A stretch of 64,000 nucleotides of DNA. It comes from Liolophura sinensis. Lineage: Eukaryota; Mollusca; Polyplacophora; Chitonida; Chitonidae. Below the pieces are notes generated by a model, which was not told the DNA's origin, did not search any database, and saw only the letters and a program-made list of their open reading frames with translations. Below are positions 1 to 10,640 of the stretch, one piece after another (position 1 is the stretch's first letter; each line of letters opens with the position of its first letter). Location: positions 35,325,551 to 35,389,550 of the forward strand of contig NC_088304.1 of NCBI RefSeq assembly GCF_032854445.1, given 5' to 3'. The translations under genes were made by a program, and so were the position numbers.

Positions 1-2764
1 TATAAAAAGGTGGAATGTTTTCAGAATGTGGGACATTGGAGCGACAGAATTCACGACAAACATGCCTTAAGGGTAAACCCAACCAATAGATGGCAAAGTA
101 TTTCCATTCCGCTGTTGTTCCATGAATTAATTTTAAAACATGCCGAGTAACAAGTGCTTTTATTTTACATTCTATATTATGTACGTTTAGACCTCCATTC
201 CCTATTTTATTATGTACGACAACTCTCTTCAAACTTTCGGACTTGTTATCCCACAAAAATCTGAACACAGTTTGGGAACATTGATTGACACATTTAGGTG
301 GCAACAGAGTACACTGTGCAGAAAACCATAAGACAGCTAAAGCAACTGTATTAATTAAGACATACCTCCCCCGTACGGTCAAATATCTTCCATTCCATGC
401 TGATACATGTTTCTTTACCTTACTTAAAACACGCTCAGAATTGAGTTCTGTTTGATCTGGTCCAAAAAATACCCCACAAATCTTTGAGTTTGTAGTGATG
501 TTAAGCCCACCACTGTGCACGTTAGTTTCGTCCCAGTTACCAATGGGAAGAACTGTGCTTTTTAACAGGTTGAGTTTTGCCCCTGAGGCTTTTCCATAAC
601 TTTCTGCTATTTTAATTACATGCGGAACAGAACTCTCTTCAGATAAAATTGCAGTCGTATCATCTGCAAATGCGGACACTCTTGTTCCCTTATTTGTGCC
701 GGGTAACCGTATACCATTAATTTCGTCATTGTTTCTAATGGCCGCTATAAAGGGCTCTAAGGACAACACATACAATAATGGTGACAAAGAACAACCCTGT
801 CGGACACCTCGACTCAGTTTAAATTCTTCTGTTATGTGCCCGTTCACAATAACACTACTTGTAATGTCAGTATATAATAATTGCACCCACTTACAAAAGT
901 CGGGTCCGAAGTTAAATTTCTCTAAACATTTGAACAAAAATGACCAGTCTACTCTGTCAAAGGCTTTCTCCTGGTCTAAGTTAAGAAAGCATCCTTTTAA
1001 ATCTTTTTGTTCAACATAATCATATGTATTTCGTAATAAGTGAAGGTTGTCAAAAATACTTCGTCCTGGTATTCCACATGTCTGATTCTGAAGTACAATT
1101 GTATCGATCACATTTTTTAACCGATTGCACAAAGCGTTAGAAACAATCTTATAATCTACATTTAGTAAGCTAATTGGCCTCCAGTTTTTTATGCTTTCGG
1201 CATTGTCGGGGTCCTTACATAATAGTGTGATTAACCCAGAACGCTGTGAATTACTTAATCTACCCAAGTTAAAACAGTAATTAACTACATCCGTAAACAC
1301 ACCCGAAAACAGGGGCTAAAATTGTACATAAAACTCTGCTGGCAAACCGTCGCATCCAGGCGAACGGTTTTTAGACATATTTTTTATTGCAAAAAACAAC
1401 TCCTGTTCAGTCAAAAGGCCTTCGCAGGCAGTTTTACAATCGTCATTTAACATCGGAAGCGATGACAAGAACTCATCTTGAATGGAGGAGTCAGTATCTT
1501 GTTCAGTATACAATTTCATATAATACGACCTTATACACTTAGCAATACCTTCCTGAGATTCATGGGATATTGAAGAATCACTATGACAAGTAATACTTTT
1601 GATCATCTTCCTTCTGCCCCTACCAACCACTCCCTGATCAAAATGAACAGCTTTAGCACGGATAACCGCTCCCGCATGATTAGACTTATAAAGGGCATTT
1701 AGAGTCTTTTTCACATTGTCAATACGCTCACAGCTAATGATTGGACTAGATTTTAACGCATTTAATTCTTGTTCAAGTTCCAACAAATCACGTTTTTTGT
1801 TCATAGATTTCTCCTTACAGTAACTCCGAATTCTGTCTTTACATTCCCTTTTAAATGTCTCCCATCTGTCTATTAGATCTGCATGACCAGTTGTACAGAC
1901 AGAGAAAATATCATGGAAGACTGATTTAATATTATCAACAAGCTCCGTGTCATTTAACACAGAAGTATTACACTTCCAGTAGAACGGCCCCCATGAAATG
2001 ACATCTTCAAAAGAGATATCAAAAAACAAACACGAATGATCAGAAAAAGACACATGTACAGCATCACACTGGGTTACATACTTAAACACAGCGTTAGGGA
2101 TATAAAATCTATCCAGTCTACTGGCACACTGGCGCCTAGACCACGTGTAACAATTCTTATTCGGATGCAGTTTCCTAAAAATATCACAAATACCAAAATC
2201 TCTTTTCAAATTATTAATTTCGTACACTCCATCATTTCTTCCATTAGTGGCACAGCCAGCTCTATCTAATTCAATGCTCTCAACACAATTAAAACCCCCA
2301 CCCATAATAACCAACTCACTGCCCTGCATCACATTATCTAGATTAGAAATAAACTCTTTTCTTTCCTTTGGATTATTAGGGGCATATACACAAGCAAGGT
2401 TTAAAGCAGTGTTGTTGAGCTCAACCCTAAGGCTTATGTAGCGACCGTTAGGGCATCTCTGTATTTTCCTTATAAAGCAGTCTATCGTATACCTAATAAT
2501 TATTCCCACCCCACAACTTCGATTTGACCCATACGCCCACCTTGCATCGCCCGGGATTTGCAAATATTTAGTGTCATTATAGTTTTCGAAGTGTGTTTCC
2601 TGTAAGAATAGTACATCAATTCCTTTATCGAAAACAAATTGCTTGACATGTTCTTGTTTAGACGGATCCCGTAAACCATTAATGTTTAAAGTCAAAAAAC
2701 GAATATTATTTAAGCTCATTATACAAATAAGTAAAGGTAGAGCGTACATACCCATTGTGGTCAA
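1..2764 (-). pseudogene. LINE ORF2: AP endonuclease plus reverse transcriptase, one in-frame stop
   Basis: This would encode the protein that nicks target DNA and reverse-transcribes the LINE RNA. The endonuclease occupies about residues 18-260 from the 5' end: LNINGLR near residue 26, QET near 55, YAPN near 127, then SRLDRFYI and SDH. The usual GGDFN motif reads GGGFN (bases 2291-2302), so a catalytic Asp appears lost. The RT begins near NRSPGCDG, continues through NWRPISLLN, GIPGR, a DQEKAFDRVDW segment and GVRQGCSLSPLL, and reaches the FADD active site at 659-670. A TAG at 1316-1318 interrupts the frame; the same frame stays open on both sides, so this is a simple nonsense mutation. The open frame begins with TTG at 2764; usable ATGs are at 2755, 2749 and 2719. 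The protein continues beyond base 1. Confidence 0.88.
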
Positions 2765-2791
2765 ATAAGAGAGTCCTAATTACGCTACAAC

Positions 2792-3826
2792 TCATTTGTC
2801 TCTTTTCAAGAGACAATCGAGAAATCGAGAAGCAACCGATTTTCTTTTCCTGTATTCCAGAAGCATGGTGTCCCCCTCCTGAGATGGAGTCGGCGTCATA
2901 CAGTCTGACGACTGATCGGCATCAACACCATCATAATCAGTAGGATGGGAACTGGGCGGGATAGATGACGCTGCCTCTTCGGCTGTACTGCCATTGTCCA
3001 ACTTAGCTCCCTTTTCCTCGACTGGGACTGGTGAACGCACGTCGGGAGATTGCACGTCAGCCACGACCACATTCACCCTCGGGATAGCTGATGACGTTTC
3101 ATTATCACCAACATCCACTTCTTCGGTGTTCTTAGTATTCTCCCGGACGTCCATCTCCTTATCAGACTCACTGTTGTCGCTGACGTCATCATCTTCGCTG
3201 TCGTCACCATTCCCGTCGATTTCGTCTTCGTTCTCCTCGCTGTCTTGAACTAGTTCCATAGCAGGTGGGTTGAATGGGTCATCATCGTCGCTGACGTCAA
3301 CATCAACGTCATCTTGTTTTACGGCGTCTTCCTTATTATACTGGCGCATAGTCGGTAGGTTTCCCTTAACCCGCGCCGAGTACGACATTGCTCTCGCACA
3401 ACAGTCACTGACCGTATGAAGCCCTGAGTCACACATTCGGCATGGATCTGTACAGTCCTTCTCTGTGTGAGGATTCTCATGGGGGGAGAAACCGTCGCAG
3501 TTAGAACACCACAGTGCCCTACACTCTGCCGCCTTGTGTGATTTTTGGCCACACTTCCGACATTCATAGGTTTGCCCGGGGTAGGTAAACATAACAATGT
3601 CACCACCGAAATTCATAAAATTTGGTACATAACGAACTTTTTGACACCTAAATCTGTAAATTCGAATACCTGTACGAACATGTGAGAGCTCCGGGTCTGA
3701 AAATCTGGGTTTCGTCACACCCAGGCATTCACCATAGGGTTTCAAAGCTGCCTCGATAGTGTCATCTGACAATTCATCCGGTGCCCAGTGGGCCGTCAGA
3801 TTCAGGTAAACTGACGACGCGGGCAT
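2792..3826 (-). CDS. LINE ORF1: RNA-binding protein with CCHC zinc knuckles
   Basis: This 344-residue frame starts with ATG at 3824-3826. The first 100 or so residues resemble the fold region seen in ORF1 proteins of Tx1-like LINEs (motifs TAHWAP and YGECLGVTKP). Three Cys/His knuckles follow at about residues 88-150. Two are regular C-x2-C-x4-H-x4-C (CRKCGQKSHKAAEC and CRMCDSGLHTVSDC); the middle one is longer. The C-terminal half is strongly acidic, with runs of D and E, and ends in a short basic tail. The likely role is binding the LINE RNA and forming the ribonucleoprotein. It lies just upstream of ORF2. I see no stop or frameshift inside it. The N-terminus could start further upstream in another frame, but an in-frame stop precedes this ATG by about 20 codons. 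Confidence 0.8.
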   Translation of the reverse strand: MPASSVYLNLTAHWAPDELSDDTIEAALKPYGECLGVTKPRFSDPELSHVRTGIRIYRFRCQKVRYVPNFMNFGGDIVMFTYPGQTYECRKCGQKSHKAAECRALWCSNCDGFSPHENPHTEKDCTDPCRMCDSGLHTVSDCCARAMSYSARVKGNLPTMRQYNKEDAVKQDDVDVDVSDDDDPFNPPAMELVQDSEENEDEIDGNGDDSEDDDVSDNSESDKEMDVRENTKNTEEVDVGDNETSSAIPRVNVVVADVQSPDVRSPVPVEEKGAKLDNGSTAEEAASSIPPSSHPTDYDGVDADQSSDCMTPTPSQEGDTMLLEYRKRKSVASRFLDCLLKRDK

Positions 3827-4270
3827 AATGGACCACGTCGTTCCATTTATCCAACAACACTGGATTTACTCACTAGGGCATTATGCCCAGCCACTGTAGA
3901 CACGCGGAGATAGAAGTAAATAATTCTTCTGAAAACTTTTTAGCTCTGTCTTGATATTTAACACACTTGACAGAAAAGGAATAAAATCCCTCTGGACAGC
4001 CGTAGAAAATGCGGGGCTGCTTCGTGCAGAGATTGACACAGACAAAGTTCTGCTTGGCCTGTTTACAGGCGAAAACGACACGGGCTTGGACATACCTGAT
4101 CCAACGAGGCACACGCCCTTCACCAAACAGTAACCACTGGCCAAACTCAAGCTCTGTGGGCTCCCAGTTCACCAAAAAATCAGTCTCAAAAACAAGCGTT
4201 GCTGTTGCACAAATGTGTAAACAGCAGAGAATAACCGACACGTCCGCTCACTTCGGCGTCTAGCACACTC
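3827..4270 (-). other. LINE 5' region with an open frame of unclear status
   Basis: A frame of 122 codons is open from 4241 to 3873 but begins with GTG, not ATG. It is in a different frame from ORF1. It contains several Cys residues and ends in a TAG TGA pair just before ORF1. It may be 5' UTR/promoter sequence, or a decayed N-terminal part of ORF1 displaced by a frameshift. I do not recognise a domain. Confidence 0.35.
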
Positions 4271-4392
4271 TCCTCCCAAACATATTTTTAAGAATTTTGC
4301 AGAACACGTTGTTTTCATACAATTTTGTCATCAGCGAAAGGGTCATTTACCTCCGAGGCCCAGCTACTTTGATGTTAAAATATCACACAAAT

Positions 4393-4396
4393 AAAA
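4393..4396 (-). terminator. Pol III terminator of tRNA-Thr copy 1
   Basis: On the minus strand a TTTT run lies 4 bases after the tRNA 3' end, the usual RNA polymerase III stop signal. Confidence 0.7.
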
Positions 4397-4400
4397 GACA

Positions 4401-4473
4401 GGCACCAGAGGGAGTCGAACCCTCGACCTCCAGTTTACTAGACTGGCGCTCTAACCAACTGAGCTATGGCGCC
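4401..4473 (-). tRNA. tRNA-Thr(AGT), copy 1
   Basis: The 73-base gene folds as a full cloverleaf. The acceptor GGCGCCA pairs with TGGTGCC (one G-U at 4:69). The D arm is GCTC/GAGC with an AGTTGGTTA loop. The anticodon arm is CCAGT-CTAGTAA-ACTGG. The variable loop is AGGTC and the T arm GAGGG-TTCGACT-CCCTC. The anticodon AGT reads threonine ACN codons (ACU/ACC after inosine modification). No intron is present. A-box and B-box sequences are intact, and a T run follows the gene. Confidence 0.96.
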
Positions 4474-5058
4474 TCGACGTAACAATCATCTGGCTTATCA
4501 AACAAGATGCTCTCGTCTGCTTTCTCCAGTTTTCACGCAGGTTTTCCATTTGGGCTATCGACCACTCCATATGATCATGAACTGGGTGAACCAGTAGGTA
4601 CAAGAAAACATCAATTCTACTGGAAGAACAATGAATAGTTATTACATGAGATCAAGTAATTAACAGACCTATTGAGGGAGTCCTCGGCTTTTAGAGAAAG
4701 CAAAGATAACAAAAAAAAAAAAACAGCAAAGAATTGAGACAGAAATATACAATGCAATTAAAGACGTACAGTATGCCTTCTCAATAGAAACCTACCGTAC
4801 AAAGAAACAGGAATGAGAGGGGTTTGAAATCTCGGCCTCCAATTACACCACCTGTATATAATTGTAAAACGCTAAGATCACATGACAATTACAAGCTGTT
4901 TTGTTGAACATAGATTTTGTTTAACGATTTCAGCAATTACACAAACTTATTTTTAAGAATTTTACGGAACACGTTGTTTTCAAACAATTTTGTCATCAGC
5001 GAAAGAGTCGTTTGCCAAAGGAAGCCTAGCTATTTTGATGGTAAAATATTACACAAAT

Positions 5059-5064
5059 AAAAAA
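5059..5064 (-). terminator. Pol III terminator of tRNA-Thr copy 2
   Basis: A run of six T on the minus strand lies 4 bases beyond the tRNA 3' end. Confidence 0.7.
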
Positions 5065-5068
5065 GACA

Positions 5069-5141
5069 GGCACCAGAGGGAGTCGAACCCTCGACCTCCA
5101 GTTTACTAGACTGGCGCTCTAACCAACTGAGCTATGGCGCC
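5069..5141 (-). tRNA. tRNA-Thr(AGT), copy 2
   Basis: The 73 bases are identical to the copy at 4401-4473, with the same cloverleaf and AGT anticodon. The base just outside the 5' end differs from copy 1, which fits conservation confined to the gene body. It carries its own T-run terminator and sits at the same place in the second tandem unit. Confidence 0.96.
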
Positions 5142-5720
5142 CCGACACGACAGCTATCTGGCTTATCAACCATAATGCTCTCGTCTGCTTTATCCAGTTT
5201 TCACGCAGGTGTTCCATTTTGACTATCGACCACTCCATATGATCATGAACTGGGTGAACCAGTACGTAAAAGGAAACATCAATTCTACTAGAAGAACAGC
5301 GAATAGCTATTACATGAGATCAAGTAATTTACAGACCTACTGAGGGAGTCCATGGCTTTTAGAGAAAGCAAGGATAAATAAATAAGAGCAAAGAATTCAG
5401 ACAGAAATATATAATACAATTAAAGACTTACAGTAGGCCTTATCAACAGAAAACTACCGTACAAAGTAACAGGAATGAGAGGGTTTTGAAATCTCGGCCT
5501 CCAGTTACACCACCTGTATATAATTGTAAAAGGTTAAGATCACATGACAATTACAAGCTGTTTTGGTGATCATAGATCTGGTTTAACGATTTCAGCAATT
5601 AAACAAACTTATTTTTAAGAATTTTACGGAACACGTTGTTTTCATACAATTTTGTCATCAGTGAAAGAGTCGTTTGCCAAAGGAAGCCTAGCTATTTTGA
5701 TGGTAAAAAATCACACAAAT

Positions 5721-5728
5721 AAAAAAAA
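5721..5728 (-). terminator. Pol III terminator of tRNA-Thr copy 3
   Basis: A run of eight T on the minus strand lies 7 bases beyond the tRNA 3' end. Confidence 0.7.
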
Positions 5729-5735
5729 CGAGACA

Positions 5736-5808
5736 GGCACCAGAGGGAGTCGAACCCTCGACCTCCAGTTTACTAGACTGGCGCTCTAACCAACTGAGCT
5801 ATGGCGCC
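5736..5808 (-). tRNA. tRNA-Thr(AGT), copy 3
   Basis: This is the third identical 73-base copy, in the third tandem unit. All cloverleaf stems pair and the anticodon is AGT. The adjoining leader is CGAGACA in place of AAGACA in copies 1 and 2, so this unit has a small insertion next to the gene. Confidence 0.96.
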
Positions 5809-6214
5809 TCGACGCGACAACGATCTGGCTTATCAACCATAATGCTCTCGTCTGTTTTCTCCAGTTTTCACTCAGGTGTTACATTTTGGCTATCGACCAC
5901 TCCATATGATCATGAACTGGGTGAACCAGTAGGTACAAGAAAACATCAATTCTACTGGAAGAACAATGAATAGTTATTACATGAGATCAAGTAATAAACA
6001 GACCTATTGAGGGAGTCTACGGCTTTTAGAGAAAGCAAAGATAAATAAATAAGAGCAAAGAATTCAGACAGAAATATATAATACAATTAAAGACGTACAG
6101 TAGGACTTCTCAACAGAAAACTACCGTACAAAGAAACAGGAATGAGAGGGGTTTAAAATCTCGGCCTCCAATTACACCACCTGTATATAATTCTAAAACT
6201 TTAAAAACTTTGAA

Positions 6215-6440
6215 AATGGTGCCTTGTTGGTGCCTCGCTTGGCGATCAGCGCTGAAAGGTTAGAAGAAAGAAACAGGACTGGTTGGCTTGGTGTCAGTAT
6301 AAAGTGACTAGGTGGGGTATCATGTTTCGTGCCTCCGGCAGACTACTTTAGTGACGGCAGCACTTTGGCGGCATGGACTCGACCTGCCACAAGAAGACAC
6401 ATCATATATACACAGTTGTCGCCTACTTTCTCCTCGTAAG
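6215..6440 (+). mobile_element. SINE-like element, family 3 (working label)
   Basis: The text from GACTGGTTGGCTTGGTGTCA through GACTCGACCTGCCACAAGAAG matches, in reverse orientation, the element at 30941-31240, which has a tRNA-like head and a tetranucleotide tail. No coding capacity is visible. The boundaries are approximate. Confidence 0.55.
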
Positions 6441-6844
6441 ACCTTCCCGCATATGTTACATTTCACTCTGTACCTCAATCGACCACGTAGTAAGAATAGC
6501 CGAGTTTTTATTTTCTTCAATAGGCCTACAGCTTGAACTCTATGAGTACAGTGAGTTAGGTCTGTGTTTAAAATAGCGCTGATTGTGACAGCTGAAGTCA
6601 CCGAATTTTATCGGCCTAATTTTGTCAAAAACCCTATCCAAAGTTATGTGAGTTTCATTGGCGGCATGGAGGTAAGCCCATGTAGGAGGTCGGGACGTTT
6701 TGCGCAGTTTGACGTTTTTTGACGTTTGTCTTCCATCAGTATGGCATCAGTATGGAGATGTGGAGGCGGAAAATACTCCCGGAGTATAACAAGGTGGCTT
6801 CCGAAAATAACATGACTTAGAACAAAAACATGCTCTTGACATTA

Positions 6845-7680
6845 GACATGAACATCTATCTGACAATAACATGCAACTGGCATCTGACAATACCATGCAG
6901 TTGACATCTGACAATACCATGCAGTTTTCAGTTGACAATAACACGCAGTTGACATTTGACAATACCATGCAGCTTACATCTGACAATAACATGCAGTTGA
7001 CATCTGAGAAAACAACGCAGTTGACATTTGACAATACCATGCAGCTGACATCTGACAATAACACTGCTAGAACAATACAAAGTGACTAAAGATAATAACA
7101 TGTAGCTTACAATAAGATTTTTTAAGGAACAATAAAAAGTGACTTAGGACAGACGTATGTAACGTACAATACGATTTTTTACGGAACAATACAAAGTGAC
7201 TAAAGACAAGAACATGTGGCCTACAATAATATTTATTACGGGACAATACAAAGTGACTAAAGACAACAACATGTAGCCTACAATAATATTTGTTACGGGA
7301 CAATACAAAGTGACTAAAGACAATAACATGTAGCCTACAATAATATTTGTTACGTGACAATACAAAGTGACTAAATATAATAACATGTAGCCTACAATAA
7401 TATTTGTTACGGGGCAATACAATAATAATACCGCGCAGTTAGCATCTGACAATAACATGCAGTTGACATCTGACAATAACATTGCTAGAACAATACAAAG
7501 TGACTAAATATAATAACATGTAGCTTTCAATAAGATTTTTTACGGAACAATAAAAAGTGACTTAGGACAGACGTATGTAACGTACAAAACGATTTGTTAC
7601 GGGACAATACAAAGTGACTAAATATAATAACATGTAGCTTTCAATAAGATTTGTTACGGAACTCAGTAGCTCAGACTGGA
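6845..7680. repeat. Compound minisatellite: 24-bp units, then 58-bp units, then both again
   Basis: From 6845 to about 7075 a 24-bp unit (core CTGACAATAACATGCAGTTG) repeats about nine times. From 7080 to 7430 a unit of about 58 bp repeats (cores AAAGTGACTAAA and AACATGTAGCCTACAATAAT). At 7430-7495 the 24-bp unit returns, followed by the long unit to about 7660. The two share TGACAATAACATG, so the long unit may derive from the short one. Open frames over it are periodic artefacts. Confidence 0.85.
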
Positions 7681-10440
7681 ACGTCATGAAACACACGTCT
7701 GTTTTCCCACGCCATGGCGTCTAGGTGTAAATATCAAAATGTAAACACAGAAGCGATATCTATAAACTGCGCGAAATAAGACTTTTATCACTGTAGGAAA
7801 TTCCGATTGTTCACCCTTATATAAATCAGAAAAGCAAATCTAACAAATAAACAAACTCAAATTCTTCTATTAGACATGAACAATATGAAATCATATTAGT
7901 CGGGGAGGCAAACGTACCGGCCGATGTGTTGCGTGACACACTCGATGTTACTGAGGTCAGTTCTATTTAATATATATATTTGCACACGGCCCACAAGTAA
8001 CAGCAGGGTAGGATACCGGTTACACGCTGTGTCCATGAAAACTATACTGCAACATGGCCAATGCTTGAGCCTTTTGAGATACCGGTTACATCCTGTGTCA
8101 GCAAATTTGCAAGAAATTATAAGGTAAAGCATTTAAAGAGAAATGAACAAGATAAAACAAATGTGCTAAGTAAAACAAGGAGATTATCGAATATTCTTAT
8201 ATCTTTCAGACCCGCAGAGCATCTCTGGATGTCTACTTTGGTAGGGTTTGAGATTTTACACTGCAAATATTAACGACGCATAATACGTATTTATAAAATT
8301 ACATGCATCAATGTGCAAACGCCTTGTTGTTTTTATTTGAACGCTGACGCCTTATCCATAAACGCGTTAAATGTATATGGTGGGGCTATACACGCATACG
8401 TTTTTTCATAAAGCATGCCTGTCATCCTTTTTAAAACATTGACGTTTTCGGTCAATCTTTTCCAACGTTTTCTCCAAAAACGTTGGTTTTTTATAGAAAA
8501 CACGTGACGTGTCTACTAGAGTGGTCAAATAGCTATTTTTATTCTAACGTGTACATGAGTATAAAATTTTTGCTGTGTATATAAAGCCTAGAAAAGCAAA
8601 CATAAACTTTTGGATGGTGACTACATGACAGCCTGAGTAGCTGTCTATGTACATGCATGGGATGTAGCATTTAGTTTTTGTTGTATTCTGTCAAATACGC
8701 TATCCAGATATCATCTGTCACATTTGTTAAACATTCGCTTGAAAATCAATATGGCGGCGTTTGCCGTACAGGAGTATTGAGCGGATGGAGTCCAGAGTAA
8801 GATCTGCAGTGGGTTTAATAAGACGAGGGTAGAAATAGGCCGAGTGACTGTAGCGACAAAATATTGATCAGGCATTAAGGATAGTGTTAACGTTTAAATG
8901 TACCCAAAGTAACTAACAATATAGATCGTTTTATTGTTTTTTAACGTTTAATAAATTGAAATTAACATCATCGCATTTTGTTACCTAATTCTGCTTAAGG
9001 CATGGTGCTAGGGGACGTACAACTGATTACTATATGAGCATTTACATGAACAGTTAGAATAAAACCCTAACTGAGGTAAACTGACAAAAGGCCGTATTTC
9101 ACCAGTTAGGTGTGACCATTTGCCGAACATCACACTGTCCTCTCTGCTCTGGATTTACTTTCTATGCTGTATATCTTGTATAGTATAACTCAAGAAAGGA
9201 CCTTGTACGGTAAGGCGGAGAATCGGCCCCAGAGAGGTGAGATAAGAAAGTGCAAATTTCAGAATCTCAACACATTTCTGTAAATTTCGAATCAGAAATT
9301 TACTCATGAACACTCATGAAAGTTATAATGCCATAAAAGAGATGGTTGCCTAGTAGTAACGCGCCAAAAATGCACTTTCGATCAAAAACACCAATTTTTC
9401 GCTCAAACGAGGCACTGTGTTTTTAATTTACAGTGTGAAGATAAACGTTAACCAGACAAATATCTTTCCTGATACCTATGTATTTCTAGATCCTGATAAA
9501 ATTTCGTTTCCGTTAACGTTGCCTTGATATGTAAAACATAAACTTTATAATGTGATAAGTTTTGTCATACTTTAACAAGTAAAAACTTTATCTTTCTGCC
9601 GTGGTCCATCAGACATCCTGCACGCTACAGTAGACTAACGAAGTCTATGCGGAGAAAAGGTTGCATATCGAAGAAGAATGTTTGTGACCCTTTTTTCTTT
9701 GGAAACATACTTTTGTGTGAGTAAAGATAACGGCCGCCTTGCATTAAATAATGAAATAAATAATAAATAACACATTATAACAATGTGTTATAATGAATTA
9801 GAATGGATAAGCTATGGTATTACGTAACATTTGGCAACTATAGAGACATCATACGTGAATCCTGGTTGAGAGTACGTGGTCCACTAGCTATCATTAACGT
9901 TAGGCGTAGAGGAAGTCTAAGGCTGAAGGTTACATTTGTTACATATTTTTTAAATTTATTGGTGCATAACTGCGTGCTTAAGAATATTTCAGAAAGTTAC
10001 ATTTGTAGTGCAGTGATTTTCATAACTCTACACCTTCTAATGAAAAAAAAAAGATATTTCAGTGTAGCCGGACTACAATATTTTGATTTTACAACCTATA
10101 CATCGCTTCAGTGCATGTTTGCAGCTTTATAAGCCGCATGCTTGTCATATAACAGGAAAAGACGAGTAAAACAGAACTGAAAAAAGAAGTAGCCTTACGT
10201 GTGTGTCAGCAACTGTCACTCACAGCTATAATCAGTTTCGCTACTAGAGGTTCACAATTTCTTGCAATGGGGCCGATTTCCCCGCCTTACCATACAAGCT
10301 CCTTTTCAACTGGACGATGGGTGTGCCGGAAGTAAACCACTGACCTATGGTAAGTTACAGGTCACTGGCAAACTTTTTCACGTGCTTAACAGCACCATTG
10401 TCTTGAGAACATCAGAAGCAAGAGAATCTTGAATAGCATG
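7681..10440. other. No gene recognised; AT-rich intergenic DNA with two hairpins
   Basis: I find no domain-bearing frame on either strand. A 10-bp stem (CCAACGTTTT / AAAACGTTGG) lies at 8461-8487, and a perfect 10-bp stem with a 3-base loop (CATTATAACA / TGTTATAATG) at 9773-9795. GATACCGGTTACA occurs twice near 8012 and 8080. A GCC-rich ATGGCGGCG at 8751 opens only nine codons. Confidence 0.6.
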
Positions 10441-10449
10441 CAATGGCAT

Positions 10450-10640
10450 TATTGCAGCATGCATTGTGTAGAGATCTGTGCGTGTGCGGATAAAGCACAG
10501 TCACGATGCGACCGTAAGCACCTTATACCGATGAGGTTGTGTGTTCGAATCCAACTCTCACCACCTGGGCTGCGGTTGTCAGGGACGAGACGAAAGGCGG
10601 TGATTTACTCGGGGCACACTGGTTTTCTTTATAGCCACTG
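10450..10640 (+). mobile_element. tRNA-derived SINE fragment, family 4 (working label)
   Basis: A B-box-like GTGTTCGAATCC lies at about 10541, followed by GGGACGAGACGAAAGGCGGTG and a GGGGCACACTGGTTTTC segment. The last part has a counterpart in reverse orientation at 14735-14860. A-box sequence upstream is poorly preserved. Confidence 0.5.

Larger units (their letters stand above)
1..4270 (-). mobile_element. L1/Tx1-like LINE retrotransposon, 3' end outside the window
   Basis: Reading on the minus strand, a 5' region of about 440 bp is followed by ORF1 (zinc knuckles), a gap of 27-37 bp, and ORF2 (AP endonuclease then reverse transcriptase) that is still open at base 1. This two-ORF layout is that of non-LTR elements of the L1/Tx1 type. 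The 5' boundary is placed between 4241 and 4283 because the tRNA-bearing tandem repeat starts at about 4283. The element is well preserved: one in-frame stop in ORF2 and one changed endonuclease motif are the only lesions I see. The clade is inferred from motif style, not from a tree. Confidence 0.85.
4283..6200. repeat. Three tandem units of about 667 bp, each with one tRNA-Thr gene
   Basis: The block starting AAGAATTTT...GAACACGTTG recurs at about 4290, 4955 and 5617, and the tRNAs within it start at 4401, 5069 and 5736. The whole unit is shared, not only the tRNA: the flanking text with CACTCCATATGATCATGAAC and GGGTGAACCAGTA is repeated each time. Flanks differ by scattered substitutions and small indels while the tRNA bodies are identical. 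The third unit ends near 6196. Confidence 0.92.

Noticed and set aside
3873-4241. 122-codon frame upstream of LINE ORF1
   Set aside because: It has a non-ATG start and no recognised domain; kept only as part of the LINE 5' region.
8751-8830. ATGGCGGCG start followed by a donor-like AGAGTAAGAT
   Set aside because: The frame closes after nine codons, before the donor, and no other exon is visible.
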